Positions 9,858-17,563 of a stretch of 64,000 nucleotides of DNA are shown in pieces. The position numbers and the translations under genes are program-made. Location: contig CAZDIO010000074.1 in the NCBI GenBank assembly GCA_964505555.1, positions 1 through 64,000 of the forward strand, read 5' to 3'. The notes below the pieces were generated by a model. The model had not been told where the DNA came from, did no database searches, and saw only the letters and a program-made list of their open reading frames with translations. Source of the DNA: CAZDIO01 sp964505555 (GTDB lineage: Bacteria; Bdellovibrionota_C; UBA2361; SZUA-149; CAZDIO01). Within the stretch, counting starts at the first letter, position 1; each line of letters starts with the position of its first letter.

Positions 9858-10184
9858 ATGAATATCGCAAGAAGTAAACGTATTACCAATGAACGTGGAG
9901 GAACATTAACCGGTTCATTGATGCTCACGGTGCTTTTCTCAGTAGGACTTGTTGCTGCAAAAGATAATTTCCAGCAAGCACTCCAAGTAAAAACAGAGAA
10001 TCGGTATATAGGAAATACCGTCCCAGATGTGGTGATATTTTTTCAACCCGGTATTCAACATACTACCCCAAGCCAAACTGGACCATACGCTGACGACTCA
10101 GATGCTGACAGCCCGGGAACAGTTAACTGTAATCAAAACGGTAATTCGGGACCAAGGGCACGATGCAAACTCGTAATAACTTAA
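9858..10184 (+). CDS. small pseudopilin-like protein, copy 2
   Basis: A 108-residue paralogue of the preceding gene, sharing the N-terminal ~60 residues (ERG motif, helix, N-R-Y-I-G-N-T-V-P-D) but with a different tail rich in Asp, Ser, Pro and Gly and ending in two cysteines. Leader and coding sequence were duplicated together (offset 437 bases). The end overlaps the start of the next TadE-like gene by 22 bases, so translation may be coupled. The pattern of constant head and variable tail suggests that only the N-terminal helix is under strong constraint, or that the tails diversify. Confidence 0.65.
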   Translation: MNIARSKRITNERGGTLTGSLMLTVLFSVGLVAAKDNFQQALQVKTENRYIGNTVPDVVIFFQPGIQHTTPSQTGPYADDSDADSPGTVNCNQNGNSGPRARCKLVIT

Positions 10185-10894
10185 ATTTGTTTGAGAGATT
10201 GTTTCGACTGGTATCAGATTTTATGCTGACAATGAAAAGAAAATTAAACAATATTTTAGAACATAATCCTCTGCGTTTTTCTGAAAAAGGAGAAAGTATC
10301 ATCTCCTTTACAATTGCCCTACCGATCGTCATTTTAATTACGATGATGATGCTTGATGTTGGACGTTATACTTCGGTAAAAGGGATGCTCTCTAAAGCTT
10401 GTAATCGTGGCGCAACGGCAGGAACAGCAACACTACCAAGCGTTGATGCCGCTTCTGGACCTATTCATGAAAAGAATGTTTGGTATAATTTGCCACCAAC
10501 GATCCCCACAGATCCAACCGAGGCCCCACAAATAGCACAGGCGATGGCACAAGATTTTTATGCTCGGTGGCGAGATCCTCTCTGCAGTGGAGCGTCTTGT
10601 ACTAGCACCACTTTTTCGGATTCTGAACTCTTCTCAGTAGCGGCTGCCTCTCAGCTTATTAACGAGGCTGATGAGCTCCTCCTTATTCCGATGCGAGATG
10701 CCTGCCCCGATGGTCGAAACTGCGCCTGGGTAGGTCCAAAATCGTATCCAAATACTGATACGGAAGGGCTTCTCGTCCTTGAATGCGGGATGACAATAGA
10801 TCTCTTCTCATCTCCAATTTTGAATTACTTTTCCAGCCAAGGTAAAAAAAGAACAGAGATTACTGTTTTAGCGTATCGGACATTCTCGAAATAG
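10163..10894 (+). CDS. TadE-like protein
   Basis: A 243-residue protein with EKG at about residues 41-43, then an Ile/Thr-rich hydrophobic helix ending in M-L-D-V-G-R-Y, which closely parallels the D-V-V-R-Y of the TadE-like protein at 3312-4241. The rest is probably periplasmic with a few cysteines. The ATG at 10163 has AAGGG five bases upstream and overlaps the preceding gene; ATGs at 10223 and 10232 would give a leader length more like the neighbours but have no ribosome binding site. It is the last gene of the rightward pseudopilin operon. Confidence 0.65.
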   Translation: MQTRNNLNLFERLFRLVSDFMLTMKRKLNNILEHNPLRFSEKGESIISFTIALPIVILITMMMLDVGRYTSVKGMLSKACNRGATAGTATLPSVDAASGPIHEKNVWYNLPPTIPTDPTEAPQIAQAMAQDFYARWRDPLCSGASCTSTTFSDSELFSVAAASQLINEADELLLIPMRDACPDGRNCAWVGPKSYPNTDTEGLLVLECGMTIDLFSSPILNYFSSQGKKRTEITVLAYRTFSK

Positions 10895-10978
10895 GTGCTT
10901 TCCTAAATTGGAGGCTAGGCGGTAAACAATTACCTGATCCCGATAGTAACGGGTGATATTGACTTTTTTGTATCTCGT

Positions 10979-11464
10979 TCAACTGAAAACTAAGTGCTCT
11001 CGAAAGAGCTGCTCATTTGGCCAACTGAAGCAACTCTGCATCGATGAGATTTGCGGTCGGGCAGAAGCAAGTTTTGTTGTAATCAGATCCTCCTTGGAGA
11101 TAAAAAAGGCTTCTGTTCCATCAAAATCACCGATCGTTTTTCGCTTCCAGGAATCCGCAAAGCTTACACCAGTAAGCGACATCAGTATATCTATTCGCAC
11201 AGGAGGATCGCCCATTTTATAAAAATAGCCCTCCTCAGAAAAATCTCTGGGAGACATTCCCGTCAATGGAGCACCAAAGGTCTTTAATGCCGAAAAAATT
11301 TTTGTGCCATTCTCTGTGCTGGCTTCAATCCAAATATCAATATCCTTGGTATAGCGAGGCTCGCAATAATGCATCACCGCATAGCCTCCAACAATCAGAT
11401 ACTTTACATCAAAGTCGGCCAAAGTTCTCAACAGATCTTTGAAGTCGGAGTTTGCTGACATCAA
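10979..11464 (-). CDS. MNT-type nucleotidyltransferase
   Basis: A 161-residue protein with the minimal nucleotidyltransferase fold: V-G-G-Y-A-V at about residues 26-31 (the GG turn before the active site), and T-K-D-I-D-I-W at about 39-45, where the two Asp are the metal ligands. The family (DUF6036/AbiEii-like nucleotidyltransferases) is often paired with a small partner gene, and here the start overlaps such a gene by 56 bases. Members are found in toxin-antitoxin-like pairs that modify proteins or RNA, but substrate and activity here are unknown. The pair is isolated from its neighbours by strand and sits between the pseudopilin operon and a metabolic operon. Confidence 0.7.
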   Translation of the reverse strand: MMSANSDFKDLLRTLADFDVKYLIVGGYAVMHYCEPRYTKDIDIWIEASTENGTKIFSALKTFGAPLTGMSPRDFSEEGYFYKMGDPPVRIDILMSLTGVSFADSWKRKTIGDFDGTEAFFISKEDLITTKLASARPQISSMQSCFSWPNEQLFREHLVFS

Positions 11465-11618
11465 GTTTCCTATGGTTGTAGTATTCTGTTACGAGATCCC
11501 AAGCAGCAGAAAAAATAGCAGCGGAACCTAGCTTCTGCCAATATTCGATATCAAAGGAACGATTCATTTCCGAGATCTTACCTCGCTGCTCCATCGGAAA
11601 AACGTTTTTCTTCTTCAT
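11409..11618 (-). CDS. small partner of the nucleotidyltransferase
   Basis: A 69-residue protein with F-D-I-E-Y-W-Q in the middle and R-L-Q-R-S-V-E at the end. From memory, small proteins with this pattern regularly precede MNT-type nucleotidyltransferase genes. It overlaps the downstream gene by 56 bases in another frame, which implies coupled translation. The start is uncertain: the ATG at 11618 is used here, while the ATG at 11567 would give 52 residues starting just before the conserved part. An antitoxin role is plausible but not shown. Confidence 0.6.
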   Translation of the reverse strand: MKKKNVFPMEQRGKISEMNRSFDIEYWQKLGSAAIFSAAWDLVTEYYNHRKLDVSKLRLQRSVENFGRL

Positions 11619-11684
11619 TGGTTCATTCTATACCAAGAGGGGCTTGCTTGCTAGTTATTCTTAGAGCCTTTAACAAAATGTCTC

Positions 11685-12620
11685 CTACAACTTCGTAATA
11701 ATCCCTGCATCCTTTAGTTTACCTGGAAGCTTTCTTCCAACAATTCGTTCAGCAAGTTTTGCGCATTTAATGTAGGCTTGAAGATCTATTCCGGTTTCTA
11801 TCCCCAACTCTTCACAGAGAAAGGCAACATCCTCAGTGGGAACATTCCCCGCAGTGCTCTTGGTAAAGGGACACCCCCCAAGGCCTGCAACCGAACAATC
11901 AAACCGGGTCACCCCACACTCAAGTCCGGCATAGACATTTGCCATACCAGTTCCCCTCGTATCATGAAGATGAAGACCTACCCGAATCTCAGGCCAACGG
12001 GAACGAAACTCACTAACGAGTTTTTTGACAGCTTCAGGGTTTCCAAAACCAGTAGTATCAGCAAATGTTACCTCTTGAAGCGATCCACCTTCTGCTTTAA
12101 TTCTTTCAATTGCTTTTCTGCACACATGAAGCGCCTTCGTAGCAGTTATCTTTCCCTCATCAACATCCCCAAAAGCAGTAGAAAGCATTACTCGCTCCAG
12201 TTTCATCTTATGTCCACGAAAGAGCTGGAGCCATTCTGAAATCCCTTTCAACGCTTGCTCAAGGGTCTGATTGCTGTTTTTCTTAAGAAATGCCTCACTT
12301 GCAGCAAGAAGGATATACCCTTCAATCTCAAGCTTGGGAAACATCTTTGCGCGCTCAAAACCAGATTTATTCAGATAGAGCGCGCGGTAGCGGACCCCTT
12401 CTACATTTTCAATTCTCGTTGCCACTTCATGTGCGTCTCGCATCTGAGGCACACGATCAGGTCTTACAAATGAGGTAACCTCAATACTTTTAATTCCTGT
12501 TTTACTCAGTGCCTCAATGAGCGAGAGCTTTTTTTCAGTCTCCACAAACTCACTATGCATCTGAAATCCCTCTCGCGGGCCATCTTCACGAAGAAAGACT
12601 TTCTTTGGAAATATCGCCAT
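11685..12620 (-). CDS. mvaB: hydroxymethylglutaryl-CoA lyase-like protein
   Basis: A 311-residue DRE-TIM metallolyase matching HMG-CoA lyase, which splits HMG-CoA to acetoacetate and acetyl-CoA at the end of leucine breakdown. Visible are the substrate and metal loop G-P-R-E-G-F-Q near the N-terminus, the metal-binding H-L-H-D motif at about residue 205, and the catalytic Cys loop G-L-G-G-C-P-F followed by a Gly-Asn. The conserved Asp after the loop Arg is Glu here, which could lower activity or point to a relative acting on another 3-hydroxy-acyl-CoA. The gene is 10 bases downstream of acetoacetyl-CoA synthetase, so the acetoacetate made can be reactivated to acetoacetyl-CoA. Confidence 0.85.
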   Translation of the reverse strand: MAIFPKKVFLREDGPREGFQMHSEFVETEKKLSLIEALSKTGIKSIEVTSFVRPDRVPQMRDAHEVATRIENVEGVRYRALYLNKSGFERAKMFPKLEIEGYILLAASEAFLKKNSNQTLEQALKGISEWLQLFRGHKMKLERVMLSTAFGDVDEGKITATKALHVCRKAIERIKAEGGSLQEVTFADTTGFGNPEAVKKLVSEFRSRWPEIRVGLHLHDTRGTGMANVYAGLECGVTRFDCSVAGLGGCPFTKSTAGNVPTEDVAFLCEELGIETGIDLQAYIKCAKLAERIVGRKLPGKLKDAGIITKL

Positions 12621-12630
12621 CCCCTACTCC

Positions 12631-14583
12631 CTAATCTTTTTGAAGCTCAGAAATTGCCCGAAACTGCTCAAGCGCTTCAGGGTTTGCAAGTGCATCCGTG
12701 TTTTTCACAGGTCGACCATGAATGATATTTTTTATCGCAAGTTCAGTGATTTTCCCACTCACCGTTCGAGGAATGTCTTTTATAGCGATGATTTTTGCTG
12801 GCACATGCCGTGGAGTAAGATTTGCTCGAATATGACTACAGATTTTTTTTCTCAACACCTCATCAAGGACAATCCCTTGGCGCAACTTCACAAACAATAC
12901 TACTCGTTCATCTCCTTGCCATTCCTGGCCCACCGCCACACTCTCAGCGATCTCTTCTAGTTGTTCAACTTGTGCATAGAGTTCAGAAGTTCCAATCCGC
13001 ACCCCTCCCGGATTGAGCACCGCATCCGAGCGACCATAAAATATCATCCCCCCCCGCTCCGTAAGCTCTACATAATCACCATGCCGCCAGATATTTGGGT
13101 ACACATGAAAGTAGGACTCATGATATTTCTTTCCATCCGGATCGTTCCAAAAATATATCGGCATTGAAGGAAAGGAAGAGGTGCAAACGAGTTCTCCTTT
13201 TTCACCAACCACCTCTTCTCCTTTTTCATTAAAGACATGTACATCCATCCCTAATCCCCGGGTTTGGAGTTCTCCACGATACACTGGACTCATTGGGTTT
13301 CCGAGAGCAAAACAGGAGATAATGTCCGTGCCTCCTGAAATAGAAGAGAGGCAAAGATCCCGCTTAATATCTCGGTACACATAGTCAAAACTCTCCGGAA
13401 GAAGCGGTGAGCCTGTAGAAAGAATCGTGCGCAGAGGTTTTAGTTGATGAGAACTTGCTGGTTTGACCCCTTCTTTTTCTAAGGCAGCGATGTATTTGGC
13501 ACTTGTTCCAAACACCGTCACCCCAACCTCATCAATGTAGTCAAAAAGAGCTTCGCCATTTGGATAAAACGGTGAACCTTCATAGAGCACAACCGTTGCG
13601 CCCACCGCGAGAGAACTCACAAGCCAATTCCACATCATCCAACCACATGTCGTAAAGTAGAGAATTTTATCCTCTCGCTTAAGATCGGTATGGAGCACTA
13701 ACTCCTTAAGATGTTGAATGAGCGTTCCTCCCTGTCCATGAACGATGCACTTTGGAGCGCCGGTTGTTCCGGAGGAGTACATTATGTAGAGGGGGTGTGA
13801 AAATGAGTTATAGGAGAAAGAAATTGCCTTTGAGGAACTACTTTTTGCGACGATCTCACTATAGCGGTGAAAGGTGTGTTTTTCCTGATCTCCACCTTCA
13901 AGAAATGAAACGATAACAACTTTTTCTAAAGAAGGGATTGCTTTTACAAGCTCTTCTACACGGGAGATACAGTTTATCTCTTTGCCATTGTAGTAATACC
14001 CATCAAGTGCAAAAAGCACCTTCGGCTGAATCTGGCCAAAACGATCAAGGACGCCTTTTGTTCCAAAATCTGGGGAACACGATGACCACACCGCACCCAG
14101 AGCCGCAGTAGCAAGCATACAGATGATCGTCTCTGGAATATTTGGTAAAAACCCACAGACCCGATCTCCGGCTTTAACGTTTGCATCTTCTAAGAATGCA
14201 CTTACGGCAGAAACCTGCTCGAGAAGTTGTTTGTAGGTAAGCTTTCTGGTTCTCTTTCGTTCATCACAAGAGACAATCGCAAGATGATCATCTTGGTAAC
14301 GAAGAAGGTTTTCTGAAAAATTAAGCTTTGCTCCCTCAAACCATTTTGAATCTTGGATCTTTGGCGCAGCTTCAAAGGGAGTTTGATAAGGTTCGGAAGC
14401 CTGCATCTCACAAAATGACCAAACTTCACTCCAAAAATCTCCTTTATTCTGAATTGACCAATTATAGAGCTGGCGAAAGTTTGAAAAATGAACCCCTTTT
14501 TTCTTCTCAACTGAGGAGATAAATGCCTTTAAGTTTGTACTATTAATTCGCTCGGCATTCGGTTCCCAAAGTGGTTTTTCCAT
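12631..14583 (-). CDS. aacS: acetoacetyl-CoA synthetase
   Basis: A 650-residue adenylate-forming enzyme of the length typical for acetoacetyl-CoA synthetases. The AMP-binding P-loop appears as Y-S-S-G-T-T-G-A-P-K at about residues 262-271, G-G-T-D is further down, and a C-terminal region P-R-T-V-S-G-K carries the catalytic Lys. The N-terminal W-E-P-N-A is typical of this subfamily. It activates acetoacetate with ATP and CoA in the cytoplasm. It is the first gene of a two-gene leftward operon with the HMG-CoA lyase. Homogentisate degradation, encoded further along, also yields acetoacetate, so this enzyme may serve both routes. Confidence 0.9.
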   Translation of the reverse strand: MEKPLWEPNAERINSTNLKAFISSVEKKKGVHFSNFRQLYNWSIQNKGDFWSEVWSFCEMQASEPYQTPFEAAPKIQDSKWFEGAKLNFSENLLRYQDDHLAIVSCDERKRTRKLTYKQLLEQVSAVSAFLEDANVKAGDRVCGFLPNIPETIICMLATAALGAVWSSCSPDFGTKGVLDRFGQIQPKVLFALDGYYYNGKEINCISRVEELVKAIPSLEKVVIVSFLEGGDQEKHTFHRYSEIVAKSSSSKAISFSYNSFSHPLYIMYSSGTTGAPKCIVHGQGGTLIQHLKELVLHTDLKREDKILYFTTCGWMMWNWLVSSLAVGATVVLYEGSPFYPNGEALFDYIDEVGVTVFGTSAKYIAALEKEGVKPASSHQLKPLRTILSTGSPLLPESFDYVYRDIKRDLCLSSISGGTDIISCFALGNPMSPVYRGELQTRGLGMDVHVFNEKGEEVVGEKGELVCTSSFPSMPIYFWNDPDGKKYHESYFHVYPNIWRHGDYVELTERGGMIFYGRSDAVLNPGGVRIGTSELYAQVEQLEEIAESVAVGQEWQGDERVVLFVKLRQGIVLDEVLRKKICSHIRANLTPRHVPAKIIAIKDIPRTVSGKITELAIKNIIHGRPVKNTDALANPEALEQFRAISELQKD

Positions 14584-14622
14584 AAGAAAACAACAGTAAT
14601 TTCAAATAGTTAGGTGTTATTG

Positions 14623-14649
14623 TTGAGTTATATACTCGTTTGCCGATAT
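14623..14649 (+). promoter_or_regulatory. sigma-28 (FliA)-type promoter
   Basis: TTGAGTTA at 14623-14630, an 11-base spacer, and GCCGATAT at 14642-14649. The sigma-28 consensus from enteric bacteria is TAAAGTTT-N11-GCCGATAA, so 5 of 8 and 7 of 8 bases match with the exact spacing. It lies 105 bases upstream of the flagellin-like gene, which is what a class-3 flagellar gene would be expected to have. Start site not known. Confidence 0.6.
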
Positions 14650-14754
14650 CTCTATTAACGATATGTATGAATCTGCAGGGATCTTATTGGAGCAAATTCT
14701 TACATCTCCTCTTAATGACTATTTATAGGAATTTCTAGCCAGAGGATAGGCGCC

Positions 14755-15267
14755 ATGATTGAGGATGTAAAAGGCATAAAGTCACTTTCACGCTCATCAA
14801 ATTTAAGCGAGAATTTTAAGAGTTTATCTACAAAAGCAAAAATTGATAAAGAGAGCTCTCCCGACAAAACAAAGCGACAAGATCTCGCTTCTGTTTCGCA
14901 TGTTGTAGAGAACCTTCAAGATGCCGTCTCCTACTCCTCTCTTGCTCTTAAATCACTTGAACGGGCAAATGCTGAGAGTAATGGAAAGAGCTCAGAACCA
15001 CATCTTGCAGAGAAATTCATCCCTGATTTAGAAAAACTCCGTGATGATATCGAAGAAACAGTTCTCTCCCTTCAAAAAAGTGCTGAACAGGCAGAGATTA
15101 CCCGCGAAAACATGGTCGCTGCTGAGGCCCGGCTAGAAGACGTTGAGGCTGCGCAGGTTCATGCAGAAAAGACAGGGTCTGAAATCTCTACACGAGTAGA
15201 GCAGGCACTCGGAGCGCATACCGAGCTTAGCCCTTCTCGCATCTCGAAGCTCCTTCAAGGGTTGTAA
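14755..15267 (+). CDS. miniature flagellin-like protein
   Basis: A 170-residue, strongly helical protein. Residues 118-168 align without gaps to the C-terminal domain of flagellins: E-N-M-V-A-A-E-A-R-L-E-D-V corresponds to the E-N-L-x-A-A-E-S-R-I-R-D-V motif, and the Pro and Leu-Leu near the end also match. Upstream, N-L-Q-D-A-V-S followed by A and L at the right spacing (residues 53-67) resembles the N-A-Q-D-G-I-S motif of the flagellin N-terminal domain, and L-S-x5-L-S before it resembles the usual R-L-S-S-G. The variable central domains and the first ~10-20 residues are missing. A sigma-28-type promoter precedes it. Candidates: minor filament subunit, junction or cap-like protein, or decayed flagellin. 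The alignment was made by eye. Confidence 0.55.
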   Translation: MIEDVKGIKSLSRSSNLSENFKSLSTKAKIDKESSPDKTKRQDLASVSHVVENLQDAVSYSSLALKSLERANAESNGKSSEPHLAEKFIPDLEKLRDDIEETVLSLQKSAEQAEITRENMVAAEARLEDVEAAQVHAEKTGSEISTRVEQALGAHTELSPSRISKLLQGL

Positions 15268-15325
15268 AAACCCCCGTAAAACCCTGACTGAGTATTAGGA
15301 AGTTCTCGTAATTATACGGGTTTTT
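15266..15325 (+). terminator. possible terminator after the flagellin-like gene
   Basis: AAAAACCCCCGTA at 15266-15278 can pair with TACGGGTTTTT at 15315-15325, giving a stem that ends in a T run, with a long 36-base loop. It directly follows the stop codon. The long loop makes it a moderate candidate. Confidence 0.4.
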
Positions 15326-15437
15326 CCTCACCGTTTATAAAGTTAAGCTTAGACCAAGTCGAAGTTCTAAAGAGCGATAATCGCTTTTAATAAGCTCCTG
15401 CTTTATTGAGCGTTAAAGAAACAGAGTAATTTCTAAA

Positions 15438-16190
15438 ATGCCAACCGTAGTAAGAAACAGGTCTCTTTGGAAAAGTCAGCAGCACGTTATTGCTCTCCTT
15501 GAGATCCTCACCCGCTTTAATAATACTGAAGAAAACCCTGTTCTTTTAAGAAAGCAATTTCTAGAAAACCTTCTTGCTCTCCAAACAAGTGATTCACTTT
15601 TTGAAAACGAGAAACTTCAGCATCTCTGTCACTCCTTGGAAGAAGCTCTGCTTTGGAACTCAAAACCGGGAGAGCAATTTCCATCAGTAAATAAACTGCG
15701 CATGCTTGCTGCGTGTGAAGAGATTCGACTCTATATAGTTCTTCGAGCACTCTGCACATCACTGGCAATTGAAACCGTTGAAGAAGAAGCATTCTGTGAA
15801 CTCCTCCATAAGGGAGACTCTCTTCCTTTTGGACCGATTAATCACGGATTTGGAAAGGTAACTCACACTACCTTTCGAAATAAAACGATAATTCTTCTTC
15901 CTCCTATTCAATCGGTAGAACAATGCCATGATGTTCTCTCAGAACTTTCCGTCATTCACGATATCGCGATTCCAAATGATTGGGTGATTGATTTTTCGGC
16001 ACTGAGACAACTTCCAGATATTTTCTATGCAACCCTGCGCTCATATCAAGCAGATTTTCGGAGGCAACATAGAAAACTACATCTTTGCTGGATCCCGGAA
16101 TCACTTTTCTCTGCCCCTTCGATGGAGCATCTAAAAGCATCGTTTCCGACTCAGCATATTGGTGGGTACTATTTTAGTTGTTCGGTGTAG
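15438..16190 (+). CDS. hypothetical protein, possible C-terminal STAS-like fold
   Basis: A 250-residue soluble protein that I do not recognise. The first ~115 residues are helical and Leu-rich. The last ~110 contain a strand-helix pattern with D-W-V-I-D-F-S-A-L at about residue 185, then a helix and a second strand ending in an aromatic G-G-Y-Y-F, which loosely recalls STAS (anti-sigma antagonist) or NTP-binding-like small domains. No signal peptide or membrane segment. It lies 170 bases after the flagellin-like gene on the same strand with a possible terminator between. No good ribosome binding site precedes the ATG. Function unknown. Confidence 0.5.
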   Translation: MPTVVRNRSLWKSQQHVIALLEILTRFNNTEENPVLLRKQFLENLLALQTSDSLFENEKLQHLCHSLEEALLWNSKPGEQFPSVNKLRMLAACEEIRLYIVLRALCTSLAIETVEEEAFCELLHKGDSLPFGPINHGFGKVTHTTFRNKTIILLPPIQSVEQCHDVLSELSVIHDIAIPNDWVIDFSALRQLPDIFYATLRSYQADFRRQHRKLHLCWIPESLFSAPSMEHLKASFPTQHIGGYYFSCSV

Positions 16191-16211
16191 ATGGTTTAAT
16201 CCTAGAAAACC

Positions 16212-16368
16212 TCAGACTAAGACTTAGCCTTAGACTTCTACTTAAACTAAACTTAGCCTTGCTCTTGCACTTGCTCTACATATCGAAGGCTCTAATTTTT
16301 AGAGCAAGAGCAGGTGCAAGGCTAAGTTTAGTTTAAGTAGAAGTTTAAGTAAGAGCCTAAGACTAAGT
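16212..16368. repeat. family A intergenic inverted repeat, copy 1
   Basis: Left arm 16212-16278 and right arm 16300-16368 pair over about 67 bases with a few mismatches and small indels around a 21-base loop. The arms are built from CTTAGAC, ACTTAAACTAAACTTAGCC and TTGCTCTTGCAC units. It lies between two convergent genes (stops at 16190 and 16389), so it may terminate both transcripts. The same units recur at 30414-30533, 37456-37715 and 58096-58158. Confidence 0.85.
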
Positions 16369-16388
16369 TTGAAATTTTTAGGTGCTTT

Positions 16389-17495
16389 CTAAACCAACTT
16401 CGTCAACACTTCCATCCCCTTCTCTAACGTCGCAAGGGGGGCGGCAAAGGAGATTCTGAAGTGTGAATCCAGTCTCGAAAATACATTTCCTGGAATCACC
16501 AGTAAATTTTTCTCAATGCACCTTTCTACAAACTTCGTCCCACTTCCTCCAGGAGCTTCTGGGAAGATGTAAAACGCTCCGCCTGGCTTTTCTACATTAA
16601 ACTTTGGTGAGAGTGCCTGATACACGAAATCTCTCTTCTCTTTGTATTCCGCTACTTTAGTGTCAAGCGCAACATCGAGACCATCGAGCATCGCCCACTG
16701 GGAGATACTCGGTGCACAAACAAAACTATACTGTTGAATCTTTAACATATTCTCAATAAGTTCTGTGGGCCCCACAGCATACCCTAAGCGCCATCCGGGG
16801 ATACCATGAGATTTGGCAAAGCCGTTTAATAACAATATCTTTTCGTACTTACCAAAACACTCTGCATGCGGCTGATCATAGGTAAAGGCCGAGTAAATAT
16901 AATCATAGATCAACCAGATCCCTGCTTTTCGTGCGATTTCTACAACGTCATTAAGCTCCCCCTGACTCATCGCACAACCGGTGGGATTACCTGGATTCAT
17001 TACCAAAATGGCTTTTGTTTTCGGCGTAATTTCTCGTTCTATCTTTTCTGGATCAATACGAAAGGAAGGATACGTATCGTAATATTTAGGCACGGCATTT
17101 AATAGTGAGGCTAAATCTCGGTAGAGGCAGAAATAAGGATCGGGAATTAAGATCTCATCTCCCGGATCCAACATCGCCATATATCCAAGTGTGAGCCCAC
17201 CAGACACTCCTGAAGTTAGAAAAAGATCTACTTCCTTATTCCCCAGAATGCCATATTTGTGCTTTAGCTTGTCGGTAAGTTGGGAGATCCCCTGGGTAAC
17301 AGTGTATCCGCTTTTTCGATTGCTTAGCGCAGTAATCGCGCCTTTTTTTATTTCATCGAAAGCATCAAAGTCCGGTTGACCAATACTTAAGTTTATCGGG
17401 TTTTTTAAGGTTGCTCCAAGATCGAAAACTCTTCTAATTCCAGAGGAATCAACACTCTGTGCCCGGTTTGAAATCGTTGTACGCTTTGTCGTCAT
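16389..17495 (-). CDS. class I/II pyridoxal-phosphate aminotransferase
   Basis: A 368-residue fold-type I aminotransferase, slightly shorter than most AspC-like enzymes. Visible are I-G-Q-P-D-F near residue 38 (substrate carboxylate region), M-N-P-G-N-P-T-G-C at about 168, D-Y-I-Y-S-A for the cofactor Asp/Tyr pair, and F-A-K-S-H-G-I-P-G-W-R-L-G-Y at about 228-241 with the Schiff-base Lys. It probably transfers amino groups from an aromatic or neutral amino acid to 2-oxoglutarate; the substrate cannot be read from the sequence. Since tyrosine degradation genes are elsewhere in the window, a tyrosine aminotransferase role is possible. It is a single gene, convergent with the 250-residue unknown. 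Confidence 0.85.
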   Translation of the reverse strand: MTTKRTTISNRAQSVDSSGIRRVFDLGATLKNPINLSIGQPDFDAFDEIKKGAITALSNRKSGYTVTQGISQLTDKLKHKYGILGNKEVDLFLTSGVSGGLTLGYMAMLDPGDEILIPDPYFCLYRDLASLLNAVPKYYDTYPSFRIDPEKIEREITPKTKAILVMNPGNPTGCAMSQGELNDVVEIARKAGIWLIYDYIYSAFTYDQPHAECFGKYEKILLLNGFAKSHGIPGWRLGYAVGPTELIENMLKIQQYSFVCAPSISQWAMLDGLDVALDTKVAEYKEKRDFVYQALSPKFNVEKPGGAFYIFPEAPGGSGTKFVERCIEKNLLVIPGNVFSRLDSHFRISFAAPLATLEKGMEVLTKLV

Positions 17496-17563
17496 ATTAT
17501 GCCTTGCAGCTAACTTGGAAATTTATTCGTTCCCCAATCTTCATTACCAGCATTTACTCATCA

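Larger units (their letters stand above)
9318..10240 (+). repeat. tandem duplication in the pseudopilin operon
   Basis: Copy 1 starts with GTTGAT at 9318 and copy 2 with GTTGAT at 9755, an offset of 437 bases. Each copy holds the last 14 codons of the 479-residue gene, the same leader (TTGATCTTACATTC and GGTTTTAGGTAAGGTAGTAAG), and a small gene (9421-9711 and 9858-10184). Similarity reappears after the small genes: CTGATATCAGAT near 9722 and CTGGTATCAGAT near 10208, each followed by ACAATGAAAA. At this end the offset is 486, so copy 2 is about 49 bases longer. The 3-prime part of copy 1 is a fossil of the upstream end of the following TadE-like gene. The pattern is that of an old unequal-recombination duplication followed by divergence. 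Confidence 0.85.

Noticed and set aside
16212..16368. CRISPR array
   Set aside because: The repeated units form one large inverted pair with internal slippage, with no regular spacers and no cas genes.
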